Assembly (NCBI GenBank): GCA_002839605.1 | Contig: PGYK01000001.1 | Coordinates: 186,001 to 250,000, forward strand | Direction of reading: 5' to 3' | Length of the DNA: 64,000 nucleotides | DNA from: Methanomicrobiales archaeon HGW-Methanomicrobiales-3 | Lineage (GTDB): Archaea > Halobacteriota > Methanomicrobia > Methanomicrobiales > Methanospirillaceae | Part shown: positions 53,400-61,666 of the stretch, piece after piece | Layout of the letters: the number at the start of each line of letters is the position of its first letter | How positions within the stretch are numbered: position 1 is the stretch's first letter | Notes under the pieces: model-generated | What the model was told of the DNA's origin: nothing | The model's input: only the letters and a program-made list of their open reading frames with translations | Database searches by the model: none | Position numbers and translations under genes: made by a program

Positions 53400-54727
53400 T
53401 CTCTTTTTGTCTCAGCGGTTTCTGCTGCCGTTTCTGCGGCTTGCATCTCCCGCCGTTTTACCCGCCGCTGGTGCAGCCAGAAGATCACCAGGATCAGGGC
53501 GATGAGCGTTGCCCAGGATGCCGAGTAGATCACGATGATGGGGTTCAGGAACGGCTCTGTGGGCAGTGGCGGCGGAGGTGGCGGGGCAATGGCCGTAAAC
53601 CGGACGGAAACGGTTGCCGGGAACCGCCCGGTCCCGTCGAAATAACTGATGGCAACCGTTGCGTTCCCGGACGTGATCACGCCGTCAACCGGGGCATTGC
53701 TGGTGTTCGGAAACGCGATTGACCGGTCAATCCTGCCGGTTGCATCACGGATCTCCACGTTCCAGGCATCCGGGTTCATCTGCTGGTTGTGATCGTAGGT
53801 ATTGACCACGAGCGTCGAGTTCGGCTCCATCCGGACGTCCCAGGTGGCGGTCATCTCCGCATCGTCAAATTCAAGGGTCCGGATCACGCTCTCGCCCGGG
53901 CCAAGGGCCAGGTGACCGGAAGGAGCATTGCAGGAGGTCTCAAGCGGTTTTGCCAGCCGGATATTCTCCGGGGGAGCAGACGATTCCTGCGTGCACCGGA
54001 ACCGGTCGTCAATGATCTGGCTGTACGGGATTCCCTGGTCATAGATCCGGATCTCATCCAGCCCGCCATACAGGTAATTGGGGCACGCGGAGTCCGGAGT
54101 ATCGTAATCTCCGGCATGCGCTCCCAGCATCACGTAATTAGGGGCCTCGTACACAACCGGCCCGGTAGCGTTGACCTGGTTGCGGAGGACCCCGTCCAGG
54201 TAGATCTTCGAGCTCTTCCCGTCATAGACCCCGGCGACATGGTGCCATCTCCAGGGGGTGATCCCCTCGTGCTGCACGTTCACTGAGACTTCGCCTTCAT
54301 TTGGCACATGAACGGTCCACCAGAGATCGTTCCCGTCCCCGAACCCGAGGCAGTATCCCCCGTTCTGGCAGGTGGAGACGAGATCCTGCCGGCCAAACGA
54401 GTCCACGAAGAACCAGGCTGAGACGCTGACCCCGTTATCAGGATGATTCGTTGACCGGTACGGGATGCTGACAAAATTTATGGGCCGGTCGAAGATCAGG
54501 GCGCCGCCGCACACCCCGTTCTCCACCCGTGACACGTTAGACAGGGTCCCGGCACTCCCGTGCCCGGAGGCATCGAATGCAACAAGTCCGCTCCCCTCGT
54601 TACAATTCAGGTACATGACCGGTTCGATTGCATCCGTGCCGGCCGGCAGGGCGAGTGTGGAAGTGGAAACGAACAGCAGCACAAAACAGATGATCAGTGC
54701 AGACCGGTTGCGCCACGATGCAGGAAT
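53396..54727 (-). CDS. Exported LamG-domain protein with C-terminal anchor; non-canonical start
   Basis: An exported protein of about 443 residues. A LamG/concanavalin-like domain (GLVAFDASGHGSAGTL, VSAWFFVDSFGRQD, WHHVAGVYDGKSSKIYLDGV, YGGLDEIRIYD) fills the first half; a second beta domain, a Pro-rich stretch (APPPPPPLP), a membrane anchor and a charged tail follow. Starting at the first canonical codon, GTG 54682, would cut the signal peptide in half. AAAGGAGGT at 54745-54737 is followed six bases on by ATC ATT (54730-54725); reading from there gives a full signal peptide (WRNRSALIICFVLLFV). I therefore place the start at ATT 54727, or ATC 54730. Confidence 0.72.
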   Translation of the reverse strand: MPASWRNRSALIICFVLLFVSTSTLALPAGTDAIEPVMYLNCNEGSGLVAFDASGHGSAGTLSNVSRVENGVCGGALIFDRPINFVSIPYRSTNHPDNGVSVSAWFFVDSFGRQDLVSTCQNGGYCLGFGDGNDLWWTVHVPNEGEVSVNVQHEGITPWRWHHVAGVYDGKSSKIYLDGVLRNQVNATGPVVYEAPNYVMLGAHAGDYDTPDSACPNYLYGGLDEIRIYDQGIPYSQIIDDRFRCTQESSAPPENIRLAKPLETSCNAPSGHLALGPGESVIRTLEFDDAEMTATWDVRMEPNSTLVVNTYDHNQQMNPDAWNVEIRDATGRIDRSIAFPNTSNAPVDGVITSGNATVAISYFDGTGRFPATVSVRFTAIAPPPPPPLPTEPFLNPIIVIYSASWATLIALILVIFWLHQRRVKRREMQAAETAAETAETKRD

Positions 54728-54736
54728 GATGGTCAG

Positions 54737-54745
54737 ACCTCCTTT
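54737..54745 (-). promoter_or_regulatory. Perfect Shine-Dalgarno before ATC/ATT start
   Basis: On the minus strand AAAGGAGGT is a full match to the end of 16S rRNA. No ATG, GTG or TTG follows at a workable distance in any frame; only ATC at six bases and ATT at nine, both in frame with the LamG gene. Confidence 0.6.
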
Positions 54746-54822
54746 ACTGCTGTATTGGGGTTTCTTTGTAAAAAGAATGTTGTGCCGGATATTTCACGAT
54801 CCCCGGAATTTACCCCGGCGGC

Positions 54823-54832
54823 ATATTTATAT
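54823..54832 (+). promoter_or_regulatory. TATA box for the glutaredoxin-thioredoxin reductase gene
   Basis: ATATTTATAT is centred about 28 bases before ATG 54856 and predicts a leaderless or nearly leaderless message. It supports ATG 54856 rather than the in-frame upstream codon at 54832. Confidence 0.55.
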
Positions 54833-54855
54833 TGTCCCGGATCCTTTTTGGGATA

Positions 54856-56013
54856 ATGACCCGGGTCACCGTCTATTCAACGCAGAACTGCCCGTACTGC
54901 CGGATGGCAAAAGCGTTCCTCGACAAGTATGCCGTACCGTACGAGAGCCTTGATGTTGGTGCAGATATCGAAGCGGCAAAGAAGATGATCGAACTCTCCG
55001 GCCAGCGCGGGGTGCCGGTCATCGTGGTGGATGACGAGGTCATCGTCGGGTTCGATGCCCAGCGCCTGACCGAGCTCTTCGGGGAGACGGCCACGGACGA
55101 GAGGTACGATGTGCTCATTGTCGGTGCCGGTCCCGCCGGGTTGACGGCTGCGGTTTATTGCGGCCGGAAGATGCTCAATACCATCATCATCAGCGAGAAT
55201 ATCGGGGGGCAGGCGCTTGAGTCGTGGGCGATCGAGAATTACATGGGTTACCGGATGGTCACGGGCGAGGACCTGATGAAGAAGTTCGAGGAGCAGGTCC
55301 GGAACCTCAACCTCCGGCTCGAACTCGACCGGATCACCACCATTACCCGGGAGGGCAGCCTCTTTGTCGGCAAGACGGCTTCCGGCGCCGAAGTGCGGGC
55401 AAAGGCGGTCATCCTCACGCAGGGCAACCGGCCCCGGAAGCTCGGGGTGGCAAACGAGGAGCAGTATCTCGGTCGGGGCCTCTCGATCTGCTCGACCTGC
55501 GACGGCCCGCTCTACAAAGGGAAGAAAGTCGCGGTGGTCGGCGGCGGAAACTCGGCACTCCAGACCGCGATCGAGATGAGCGAGCTTGCAGCATCGGTTG
55601 ACCTGATCGTCCGGAGCACCATCCGGGCCGACCCGGTCTATGTGAAAAAACTCGAGGAGAAGAAGAACATCACGGTTCATACCGGCTCGCACGTCACTGC
55701 CCTTGAAGGGGAGAAGTTCCTCTCGGCAGTGACGATCGAAAACGAGAGCGGCACGGTGCAGAAGCTCGAACTGGACGGGGTCTTCATCGAGATCGGCTGG
55801 CTCCCCAACACCGATATGGTGGCAGACCTCGTCAACCTCAACGGGAAGAAGGAGATCATTGTCGATATCAACGGGAAGACCGGCACCCCGGGAATCTTTG
55901 CGGCAGGCGATGTGACGAATGTCAAGAGCAAGCAGATCATCATTGCATCCGGTGACGGGGCAAAGGCGGCGCTCGAAGCGTACTGGTACCTGCTGAGCGA
56001 GTGGAAGGAATGA
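54856..56013 (+). CDS. Glutaredoxin-thioredoxin reductase fusion
   Basis: A 385-residue fusion. Residues 1-78 are a glutaredoxin domain with CPYC at C12-C15 and the GVPVIVVDD cis-Pro loop; residues 83-385 form a thioredoxin reductase-type flavoprotein with GAGPAG at 90-95, redox CSTC at C212-C215 and the second nucleotide loop VVGGGNS at 227-233. The second dinucleotide loop is followed by VDLIVRSTIRADPVYV without the usual NADPH-specific HRRxxxR, so the electron donor may not be NADPH. The fused glutaredoxin could be the direct substrate and pass electrons to peroxiredoxin or other thiol proteins. Confidence 0.88.
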   Translation: MTRVTVYSTQNCPYCRMAKAFLDKYAVPYESLDVGADIEAAKKMIELSGQRGVPVIVVDDEVIVGFDAQRLTELFGETATDERYDVLIVGAGPAGLTAAVYCGRKMLNTIIISENIGGQALESWAIENYMGYRMVTGEDLMKKFEEQVRNLNLRLELDRITTITREGSLFVGKTASGAEVRAKAVILTQGNRPRKLGVANEEQYLGRGLSICSTCDGPLYKGKKVAVVGGGNSALQTAIEMSELAASVDLIVRSTIRADPVYVKKLEEKKNITVHTGSHVTALEGEKFLSAVTIENESGTVQKLELDGVFIEIGWLPNTDMVADLVNLNGKKEIIVDINGKTGTPGIFAAGDVTNVKSKQIIIASGDGAKAALEAYWYLLSEWKE

Positions 56014-56135
56014 GGGTGGGAGCAGGTTTCATTCTGGAATAATGAATAATTTGCTCTGGTGAAATCATTCCCACAGCGTCCTTTTGTGAAATTACGATAG
56101 TGACCCCCTCTCTCCCCCAGAGGGGGAGGCGCCCC

Positions 56136-56153
56136 AAGGGGGCAAGCCCCCTT
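56136..56153. repeat. Strong GC hairpin after the reductase gene
   Basis: AAGGGGGC and GCCCCCTT separated by two bases make an eight-base-pair stem. It sits in a run of C/G blocks (56103-56170) between the reductase gene and the repeat copies, and may terminate transcription or be a remnant of the same GC-hairpin family. Confidence 0.5.
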
Positions 56154-56283
56154 GACCCCCGTGGCCCCATCGCAACCCAATATAATCCATCGCAGTTTTT
56201 CACCAGAGTAGAATAATGTTGAAAAACCGGGCAGCCCCTGTTCAGTTCCGCCCTGCCTCTTTTATCCTATTAAAGTTAGAAAA

Positions 56284-56482
56284 CCGACAACGCTTTCGGG
56301 GGTTTCACCCCCGCCGCTGTGGCGCCCCCGCTTCGCGATGACGACGTATTACCTTTGTCGTGAACCGTCGGGTCCTGTATTACGTATGATGATTTGGTAG
56401 TTGAAGCCGCCGCGGGAGCGCCCCCGCGGGGGCGGCGGCAGTTATCGTTAGGGGGTATGGGGGCATCAGCCCCCATCATCTG
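56284..56482. repeat. GC-hairpin interspersed repeat, copy B
   Basis: The fullest copy: CGACAACGCTTTCGGGGG, hairpin TTTCACCCC, CCGCCGCTGTGGCGCCCCC, GCTTCGCGATGACGACGTATTACC, then TTGAAGCCGCCGCGGGAG and a long GC hairpin (GCCGCCGCGGG to CGGGGGCGGCGGC), ending in GGGGGTATGGGGGCATCAG. It matches copy A (9790-9980) in order and spacing. Confidence 0.75.
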
Positions 56483-56521
56483 ATCTTTAAACGTGATTTT
56501 TGGAAGAAATCATTTGAGAAT

Positions 56522-56640
56522 GGCGACACTCTTTGGGGGTTTCAGCCCTGCTGCTGTGACCTCCCCGCTACGCGACAATGACGTATTCCCTGCACCTGAT
56601 TTTGTGACCCCCGCACTGCGCCCCGCCCTCCATCGGACTG
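56522..56640. repeat. GC-hairpin interspersed repeat, copy C (partial)
   Basis: A shorter copy directly beside copy B and in the same orientation: GGCGACACTCTTTGGGGG, TTTCAGCCCTGCTGCTGTG, CTACGCGACAATGACGTATTCCC. The 3' GC hairpin module is missing. 56641-56695 shows nothing else. Confidence 0.6.
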
Positions 56641-56695
56641 GTGGCGCAAGTGGGGGGCTGCCCAAATCAATAAAAAAAATCTGGATTTGTCCTTC

Positions 56696-57181
56696 TCATA
56701 TCATCCCCGGGAACGGGTAGAGCCCGTCGATGACCGTGTACAGGTCGCCCGAGGTCATGACAACATCGACTTTGACGCGGTCGGTCTTTGTGGTTCCCAT
56801 CTGGGTGACGCTGGTGCCGATGCCCGGGTCGTCCCTCGTCTGGACATCCGTAACGCAATCGGAGCGGATGAGCGTGACGGTCATGGTCTGGACCATGCCA
56901 AGGCCGAGGCCGCCGTTGAATGTCGTAGTGATGGTCGGGTCTTCCGAGATCGTGTTCCGGTCCACCGTGATGCTCACCGACTCATAGTCCGGCACCATCT
57001 GCGTGGGTCCCGGGGTGAGGGAGCAGGCCGGCGCGGCCGGGATGGGTGTCCCGAGAGGCGTCATCGGTTGTTCGAGCGTTGGTGTCGGGGTTGGAGCCGG
57101 GGCCTGTGGCTGGGTGCAGCCTGCGGCAAGGATGCAGGAGAGGAAAATAACTGCGATTACGAGAATTGTGCGAATCTTCAT
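56696..57181 (-). CDS. Lipoprotein of unknown function
   Basis: A 161-residue lipoprotein: signal peptide (IRTILVIAVIFLSCILAAGC, lipobox Cys22), a Pro/Thr-rich linker (about 24-50) and a beta-rich domain of about 110 residues (ESVSITVDRNTISEDPTI, LGMVQTMTVTLIRSDC, RVKVDVVMTSGDLYTVIDGLYPFPG). The domain resembles archaeal surface proteins that I cannot name. It would be anchored on the outside of the membrane. No partner gene is adjacent; repeat DNA lies on one side and a low-GC gap on the other (57182-57457). Confidence 0.68.
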   Translation of the reverse strand: MKIRTILVIAVIFLSCILAAGCTQPQAPAPTPTPTLEQPMTPLGTPIPAAPACSLTPGPTQMVPDYESVSITVDRNTISEDPTITTTFNGGLGLGMVQTMTVTLIRSDCVTDVQTRDDPGIGTSVTQMGTTKTDRVKVDVVMTSGDLYTVIDGLYPFPGMI

Positions 57182-57457
57182 GGCATTGCATTTCGTGCCG
57201 GGAGATTTAGCCTTGTCCTCCGGTGGTTTTTATGCATACTACAAAGCGTATATAATTTCGTGGATAACGCGTGAAGAAGCATTCCGGTTCCGGCCGGCCC
57301 GGCCGGACAAGGCGCCGGGCAGCCGCTGGCCGGAGCAGGAAAAAAATGCTGGAGATGATTGCATAGACGCACACAATTTATTCACGGAAAAATCCGGCGC
57401 CGCAGGTGAACACCGGCCGCTGTACAAAACTCCGGCCGGAAATTCCGGGGGCCGGCC

Positions 57458-57988
57458 ATGACCCGGGGGCGCCAGCCGCTCATCGCGCTGCGCGAAGCCG
57501 GGGAGATCGCAAGGAAGCGGGGCGAGGTCCGGCACTTTGCGCATGAGCCGGGCATGATCTGCAACTTCGTGATCTACTGCACGGGCCTGACCGCCCATGT
57601 CCGGATCAAACGGGTCAGCCGGCTCCGCTGTCCCGTTGCGGTGATCGAGCGGGAGGCAGCCGATGCCTTAACAACGCTCCGGGCCATTGCGCCCGGGCCC
57701 GGGATCTCCCGCGAACTCTGGGTGTACCTGCCCCGCGGGTCGTTCCGGTTCTTCCGGGTTGAGGAGACCGGGCTCGTTGCGCTCGACCGCGACGGGTCGG
57801 TGATCCACCAGCAGCCAAAACCGGTCGCGGGTGCCGGGCTGCCTGCCCCGGCCCGGCCTGCGACAATGGACGGCCGGCCGCCGGCCCCTGCAACCCCGGC
57901 CGGGCAGGTATCTCCTCCCCCGGACCAGGCATCCCCCACCGGGGTCTCCGTCGGAGAGGATCTCCCGGAAAAGGGTCGGGGCGCCTGA
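57458..57988 (+). CDS. Conserved-looking protein of unknown function
   Basis: A 176-residue protein I do not recognise. The first 110 residues look globular: EAGEIARKRGEVRHFAHEPGMICNFVIYCTGLTAHVRIKRVSRLRCPVAVIEREAADAL, with a strand-helix character that recalls small nuclease-like domains, then YLPRGSFRFFRVEETGLV. The last 55 residues are Pro/Ala-rich and disordered. GC-rich third positions favour a real gene. Its 3' end borders the long repeat at 58005. No ribosome-binding site is obvious. Confidence 0.6.
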   Translation: MTRGRQPLIALREAGEIARKRGEVRHFAHEPGMICNFVIYCTGLTAHVRIKRVSRLRCPVAVIEREAADALTTLRAIAPGPGISRELWVYLPRGSFRFFRVEETGLVALDRDGSVIHQQPKPVAGAGLPAPARPATMDGRPPAPATPAGQVSPPPDQASPTGVSVGEDLPEKGRGA

Positions 57989-58004
57989 GATCCGACCCTC
58001 CAAA

Positions 58005-58195
58005 ATGAGCCCGGATCAGCAATCGGAGCCAGAATTTGGGACTTTATCCGGGCCCCTTTTTCCAGGGTCCGGAAAAGTACCTTATTCAGGCAAAAACGAT
58101 ACAATGGGCCCGGATTTCTGCCCGTAAATCGCCCGGATGGTTTTTCCTCCCGCCGGAGACTGTAAAAAACGCTAATAGAATCAATTAGGTGCAGG
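58005..58195. repeat. Long interspersed repeat, copy 2 (reverse)
   Basis: The reverse complement of this segment matches 22819-23005 over the whole length. Shared stretches include CCATCCGGGCGA, TTGTATCGTTTTT, AAGGTACTTTTCCGGACC and GGGGCCCGG. After it, 58196-58493 is a gap with no gene that I can support; it ends in two A-rich runs (58411-58420 and 58476-58484). Confidence 0.65.
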
Positions 58196-58493
58196 AAGTG
58201 CCCCAAAACCGTGCTGCTGGTGGGGGTTTTGGCCGGTGATCGGGGGTCCGGGGGGCGGAAAAGATCCCGGGTTGCATGAGAAGATGGTCAGATCCGGCCC
58301 GGTCCTGAAATCCTGTGGTTGCCGGCGCCGTGTCTGAAGGAACAGCACGGGTCCGGCATCCGGTAATCGCGTGCGTCAGGTTCATGAGCCTGCGATTCAA
58401 CTATCGCGTCAGTAAAAAAAAAGAGCCGATACCGATATGATTCGTTACGATCTCCCGTCGCGGCGGGACCGGCAGCAAAAAAAAGAGAGATCC

Positions 58494-59957
58494 CTACTTC
58501 TTCCCTTCCTTCTTATCTTTCTCCCGGTACCCGTCCAGCAGCACCGAGACCACATGCTTCACCGGCTTATCCGTGTGGCCGGCTATGTGGAACTCGCAGA
58601 ACGGGCAGGAGGTGATGACGACTTCGGCGCCGGTCTTTTTGATCTCGTCGCCCCGTTTCTTCCCGAGCGCTGCCGCCTCTTCGGGATTTCCGGACCGGAC
58701 GCCGCCGCCCGATCCGCAACAAATGGCCGGCATCTCCACGAGATCAACAACCTGCCGGATCAAATTCCTTGGCTGGTCGCTGACACCCTGGCCCCGCAGC
58801 AGGTGGCAGGGGTCGTGGTAGGTCGCCGTTATCCCGAGTTTCGCCGGCGGCTCGATGCCGTATTTCGTTAAGAGCTCGTTGATGTCGATGACCGTAAACG
58901 GCTTGTCATTCGGGTAATCGTTCTTGAGCGTGGAGCCGCAGCCGGCGCACATCGTGAGCACCGTGTCGATGCCCCGTGACCTGAAAACGTCGATGTTCTT
59001 CTTCATCAGCTCGTCCACGTAATCGAGCTGCCCCGTCCGGATGAGCGGCGAACCGCAGCAGACCTGGTCTTTGGGGACGATGACGCGGATGCCGTTCCTC
59101 CGCAGGACTTCCATCGCGTCAAGTGCGGACTGCTGTTGCCGGAGATTGTACATGCAGCCGGAGAAGAACCCGACCGTTGCCCTGACCGGGCCGTCCGGCT
59201 CGATCACGTCCGGGACCTGTTCGAGGAACGATTCCGCAGTCCGGGGCACGCTCCTTCCGGTCGCCTTCACGAGCGCCGCAACCTCCTGGTGCCGCGGGAA
59301 GGAAAAGCCCCGCTTGTTGGCAAACGACCGGAGCTTCTCGATAGCTTTTCCGGGGATCTCGATATCCTTGGGGCAGACCTTCCAGCAGGCCTGGCAGGAG
59401 GTGCAGGTAAAGAGGCCGTCCCGGACTGCTTCTGAGATCCGGTCGCCGTTGTCCCGGGGGTCGAGGGCAAGGCGCAGCTCCTGCCGCATCGCGGTGGGGC
59501 CGAGGAAACTGGTCACGCTCATCGCGGGGCAGACCGAGACGCAGGCAAGGCACTCGATGCAGTCCCGCAGGGGCTTGATGGCGTCGATGTCCTCCTTTGC
59601 CGGGACAACGGGCTTGTCCTTTGGCATCAGGTGCGCCATCCCGGCAAGGCGCGGGACAAGGTCGGTGATCAGGTCCTTTTTGACCGGCAGGTTCAGTGGC
59701 TCAACCGTCATGGTGTCGGTTGCCTCCTCCATGCAGGCGAGTACCGGCTCCCCGTTCACCAGCACGGCGCAGGAGCCGCACTGGCCCGAGGCGCAGGAAT
59801 ACCGGTACGAGAGCGTGGGGTCGAGGGTGTCGTGGATGGCGTGCAGCACGTTGAGCACCCGGGCGCCGTCGTTCACCTTCACCGTGTAGGTCTCAAGGTG
59901 CGACTCCTTGTCCTTCTCCGGGTCAAAGCGCCGGATCCGGACGGTGAACTCCTTCAT
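58494..59957 (-). CDS. tfrB: Thiol:fumarate reductase iron-sulfur subunit TfrB
   Basis: A 487-residue fusion typical of methanogen TfrB. The N-terminal third resembles the succinate dehydrogenase iron-sulfur subunit, with a 2Fe-2S site C55, C60, C63, C75 (YSCASGQCGSC) and two cluster motifs CIECLACVSVCP and CTSCQACWKVCP; the C-terminal half has two CCG domains (VCCGSPLI...MCAGCG and ICCGSGGG...CPFCEF) like heterodisulfide reductase HdrB. Together with TfrA it reduces fumarate to succinate while oxidising coenzymes M and B to the heterodisulfide. Overlaps tfrA by four bases. Confidence 0.92.
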   Translation of the reverse strand: MKEFTVRIRRFDPEKDKESHLETYTVKVNDGARVLNVLHAIHDTLDPTLSYRYSCASGQCGSCAVLVNGEPVLACMEEATDTMTVEPLNLPVKKDLITDLVPRLAGMAHLMPKDKPVVPAKEDIDAIKPLRDCIECLACVSVCPAMSVTSFLGPTAMRQELRLALDPRDNGDRISEAVRDGLFTCTSCQACWKVCPKDIEIPGKAIEKLRSFANKRGFSFPRHQEVAALVKATGRSVPRTAESFLEQVPDVIEPDGPVRATVGFFSGCMYNLRQQQSALDAMEVLRRNGIRVIVPKDQVCCGSPLIRTGQLDYVDELMKKNIDVFRSRGIDTVLTMCAGCGSTLKNDYPNDKPFTVIDINELLTKYGIEPPAKLGITATYHDPCHLLRGQGVSDQPRNLIRQVVDLVEMPAICCGSGGGVRSGNPEEAAALGKKRGDEIKKTGAEVVITSCPFCEFHIAGHTDKPVKHVVSVLLDGYREKDKKEGKK

Positions 59958-61603
59958 GGTGCATCACCTTTTTGCTCGATCCCCTGCCGCGTCTTGGAGA
60001 TGAAGGTGTGGCCAAATGGCGAGTGTTCGGCATCCCAGGTCTGCCGGATGTCTTTCCTCACATGGGCACCCCGCGATTCCTCGCGGATGAGTGCCGAGCG
60101 GCAGATGAGCGAGGCTGTAAGGCACATGTTCTCGATGGTGCAGCACTCCGCAAGATTGCGGTGCGTCTCTGCCCGGATCGGTTTGTCGGCAAGGACATGT
60201 GCTGCTGCAAGGGCGGTGTTCAGGCCGGTGGCATCCCGGAAGATCCCCGCACCGTCCCACATCGCCTGCTGGAGCATGGACCGGATCCGAGCCGGGTTCT
60301 TCGATCCGTTCCTGAACCGGTCGAGCCGGTCACGCTGGCGCTGCACCTGCGTATCATCGATCTTCTTTTTGCGGACCGGCTCCTTCCCGGCCGCCGCACC
60401 GGCCCGCCTGCCAAAGACCTGCGTCTCGGCAAGGGCATTGCCGCCCAGACGGTTGGCGCCGTGCACCCCGCCCGAGACCTCGCCGCAGGCAAAGAGACCG
60501 GGCAGCGTGGTCCGGCATTCAGGAGTTATCCGGAGCCCGCCCATGATGTGATGAGCGGTGGGGGCAACTTCCATGGGGGTGGTGCGGATGTCCACGCCGA
60601 ACGCGAGGTACTGTTCGAGCATCATGGGGAGCCGGGTCTCGATCTGCTCCCGGGAAAGGTGGGTGACATCGAGGTACACCCCGCCGTTTGGCGTGCCCCT
60701 GCCTTCAAGGATCTCGGTCGCGATGGCCCGGGCCACCACGTCACGGGTCGAGAGTTCCATCCGATCGGGATCGTACTTCTGCATGAACCGCTCGCCGTTG
60801 ATGTTCTTCAGCACGCCGCCCTCGCCCCGGACGGCTTCGGTGATGAGCCGGCCCCGGGCATCGTAGGGATACACTGCGCCGGTCGGGTGGAACTGGACCA
60901 TCTCCATATCGATAAGCTCCGCGCCGGCCCGGTAGCCGATGGCATACCCGTCGCCCGTGCCGCTCGATGAGTTGGTGGAGATATCGTACACTTTCGTGCC
61001 GCCGCCCGTAGCAAGGATGGTGGCATCGGCCGTGATCGCGATGAGCCGTCCCTTCTCGTCAAGCGCCATTGCACCGATCACGCGGCCGTTCTCCGTTAAG
61101 AGGTCGATGACGGTATATTCCTGCAGGAGCGTGAGGCCCTTTTTGTGCTGCGTCTCCGTGAGATACCGGAGCCGGTCGATAAGGGTCATCATCATCTCGT
61201 GGCCGGTCCGGTCGCCGGCATAGCAGGTGCGGGGGAACCGCTGGCCGCCGAACGGGCGCTGGGCGATCTCATCGTTGTCCGTGAAATCGAAGATTGCCCC
61301 CCACTTCACCAGATCGCCCATCCGGAGCGGGGCCTCTTTTGTCAGGATATTTGCAAGTTCCGGGTCGTTTAAGAACGATCCGCCCTTCAGCGTGTCCTCG
61401 TAATGGATCCCGCACGAGTCCTGTTCGCGCAGCACCGCGTTGAACCCGCCCTCTGCCATCGTGGTGCAGCCGCCCTTTCCCACGATGATCTTACTGATGA
61501 GTACAACGTCCCCATACTGCGAAGCCTCGATCGCAGCACGGACTCCTGCACCCCCGCTCCCGATCACCAGCACATGGCAATCCACAACCTCGTCCGCAAG
61601 CAT
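59954..61603 (-). CDS. tfrA: Thiol:fumarate reductase flavoprotein subunit TfrA
   Basis: A 549-residue flavoprotein of the fumarate reductase/succinate dehydrogenase family. FAD loop VIGSGGAGVRAAIEAS lies near 13-28; GGCTTMAEGGFNAVL, QRPFGGQRFPRTCYAGDRTGHEMM (active-site region) and MEMVQFHPTGAVYP follow, and GGVHGANRLGGNALAETQVFG is the C-terminal FAD block. The signature TAHHIMGGL (His/Arg substrate binding) is present. It pairs with TfrB and is soluble, without membrane subunits. First gene of the pair; divergent from aspartate kinase. Confidence 0.92.
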   Translation of the reverse strand: MLADEVVDCHVLVIGSGGAGVRAAIEASQYGDVVLISKIIVGKGGCTTMAEGGFNAVLREQDSCGIHYEDTLKGGSFLNDPELANILTKEAPLRMGDLVKWGAIFDFTDNDEIAQRPFGGQRFPRTCYAGDRTGHEMMMTLIDRLRYLTETQHKKGLTLLQEYTVIDLLTENGRVIGAMALDEKGRLIAITADATILATGGGTKVYDISTNSSSGTGDGYAIGYRAGAELIDMEMVQFHPTGAVYPYDARGRLITEAVRGEGGVLKNINGERFMQKYDPDRMELSTRDVVARAIATEILEGRGTPNGGVYLDVTHLSREQIETRLPMMLEQYLAFGVDIRTTPMEVAPTAHHIMGGLRITPECRTTLPGLFACGEVSGGVHGANRLGGNALAETQVFGRRAGAAAGKEPVRKKKIDDTQVQRQRDRLDRFRNGSKNPARIRSMLQQAMWDGAGIFRDATGLNTALAAAHVLADKPIRAETHRNLAECCTIENMCLTASLICRSALIREESRGAHVRKDIRQTWDAEHSPFGHTFISKTRQGIEQKGDAP

Positions 61604-61629
61604 CTTATTACTCTGTGGATCGTATAGTT

Positions 61630-61640
61630 ACATAAATAAA
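61630..61640. promoter_or_regulatory. Shared TATA element between tfrA and aspartate kinase
   Basis: ACATAAATAAA lies midway between ATG 61603 (minus) and ATG 61667 (plus). Its centre is about 31-33 bases from each. On the minus strand it reads TTTATTTATG, a good TATA box, and on the plus strand ATAAATAAA. One element may serve both genes, giving near-leaderless messages each way. Confidence 0.4.
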
Positions 61641-61666
61641 TGGCACGATGAAGAGTGAGACGTAAA

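Noticed and set aside
57574-58206. A 210-residue minus-strand protein sharing a segment with 22802-23011
   Set aside because: The similarity is due to the interspersed repeat. Differences between the copies are spread over all codon positions, and the rest of the frame is antisense to the plus-strand gene at 57458.
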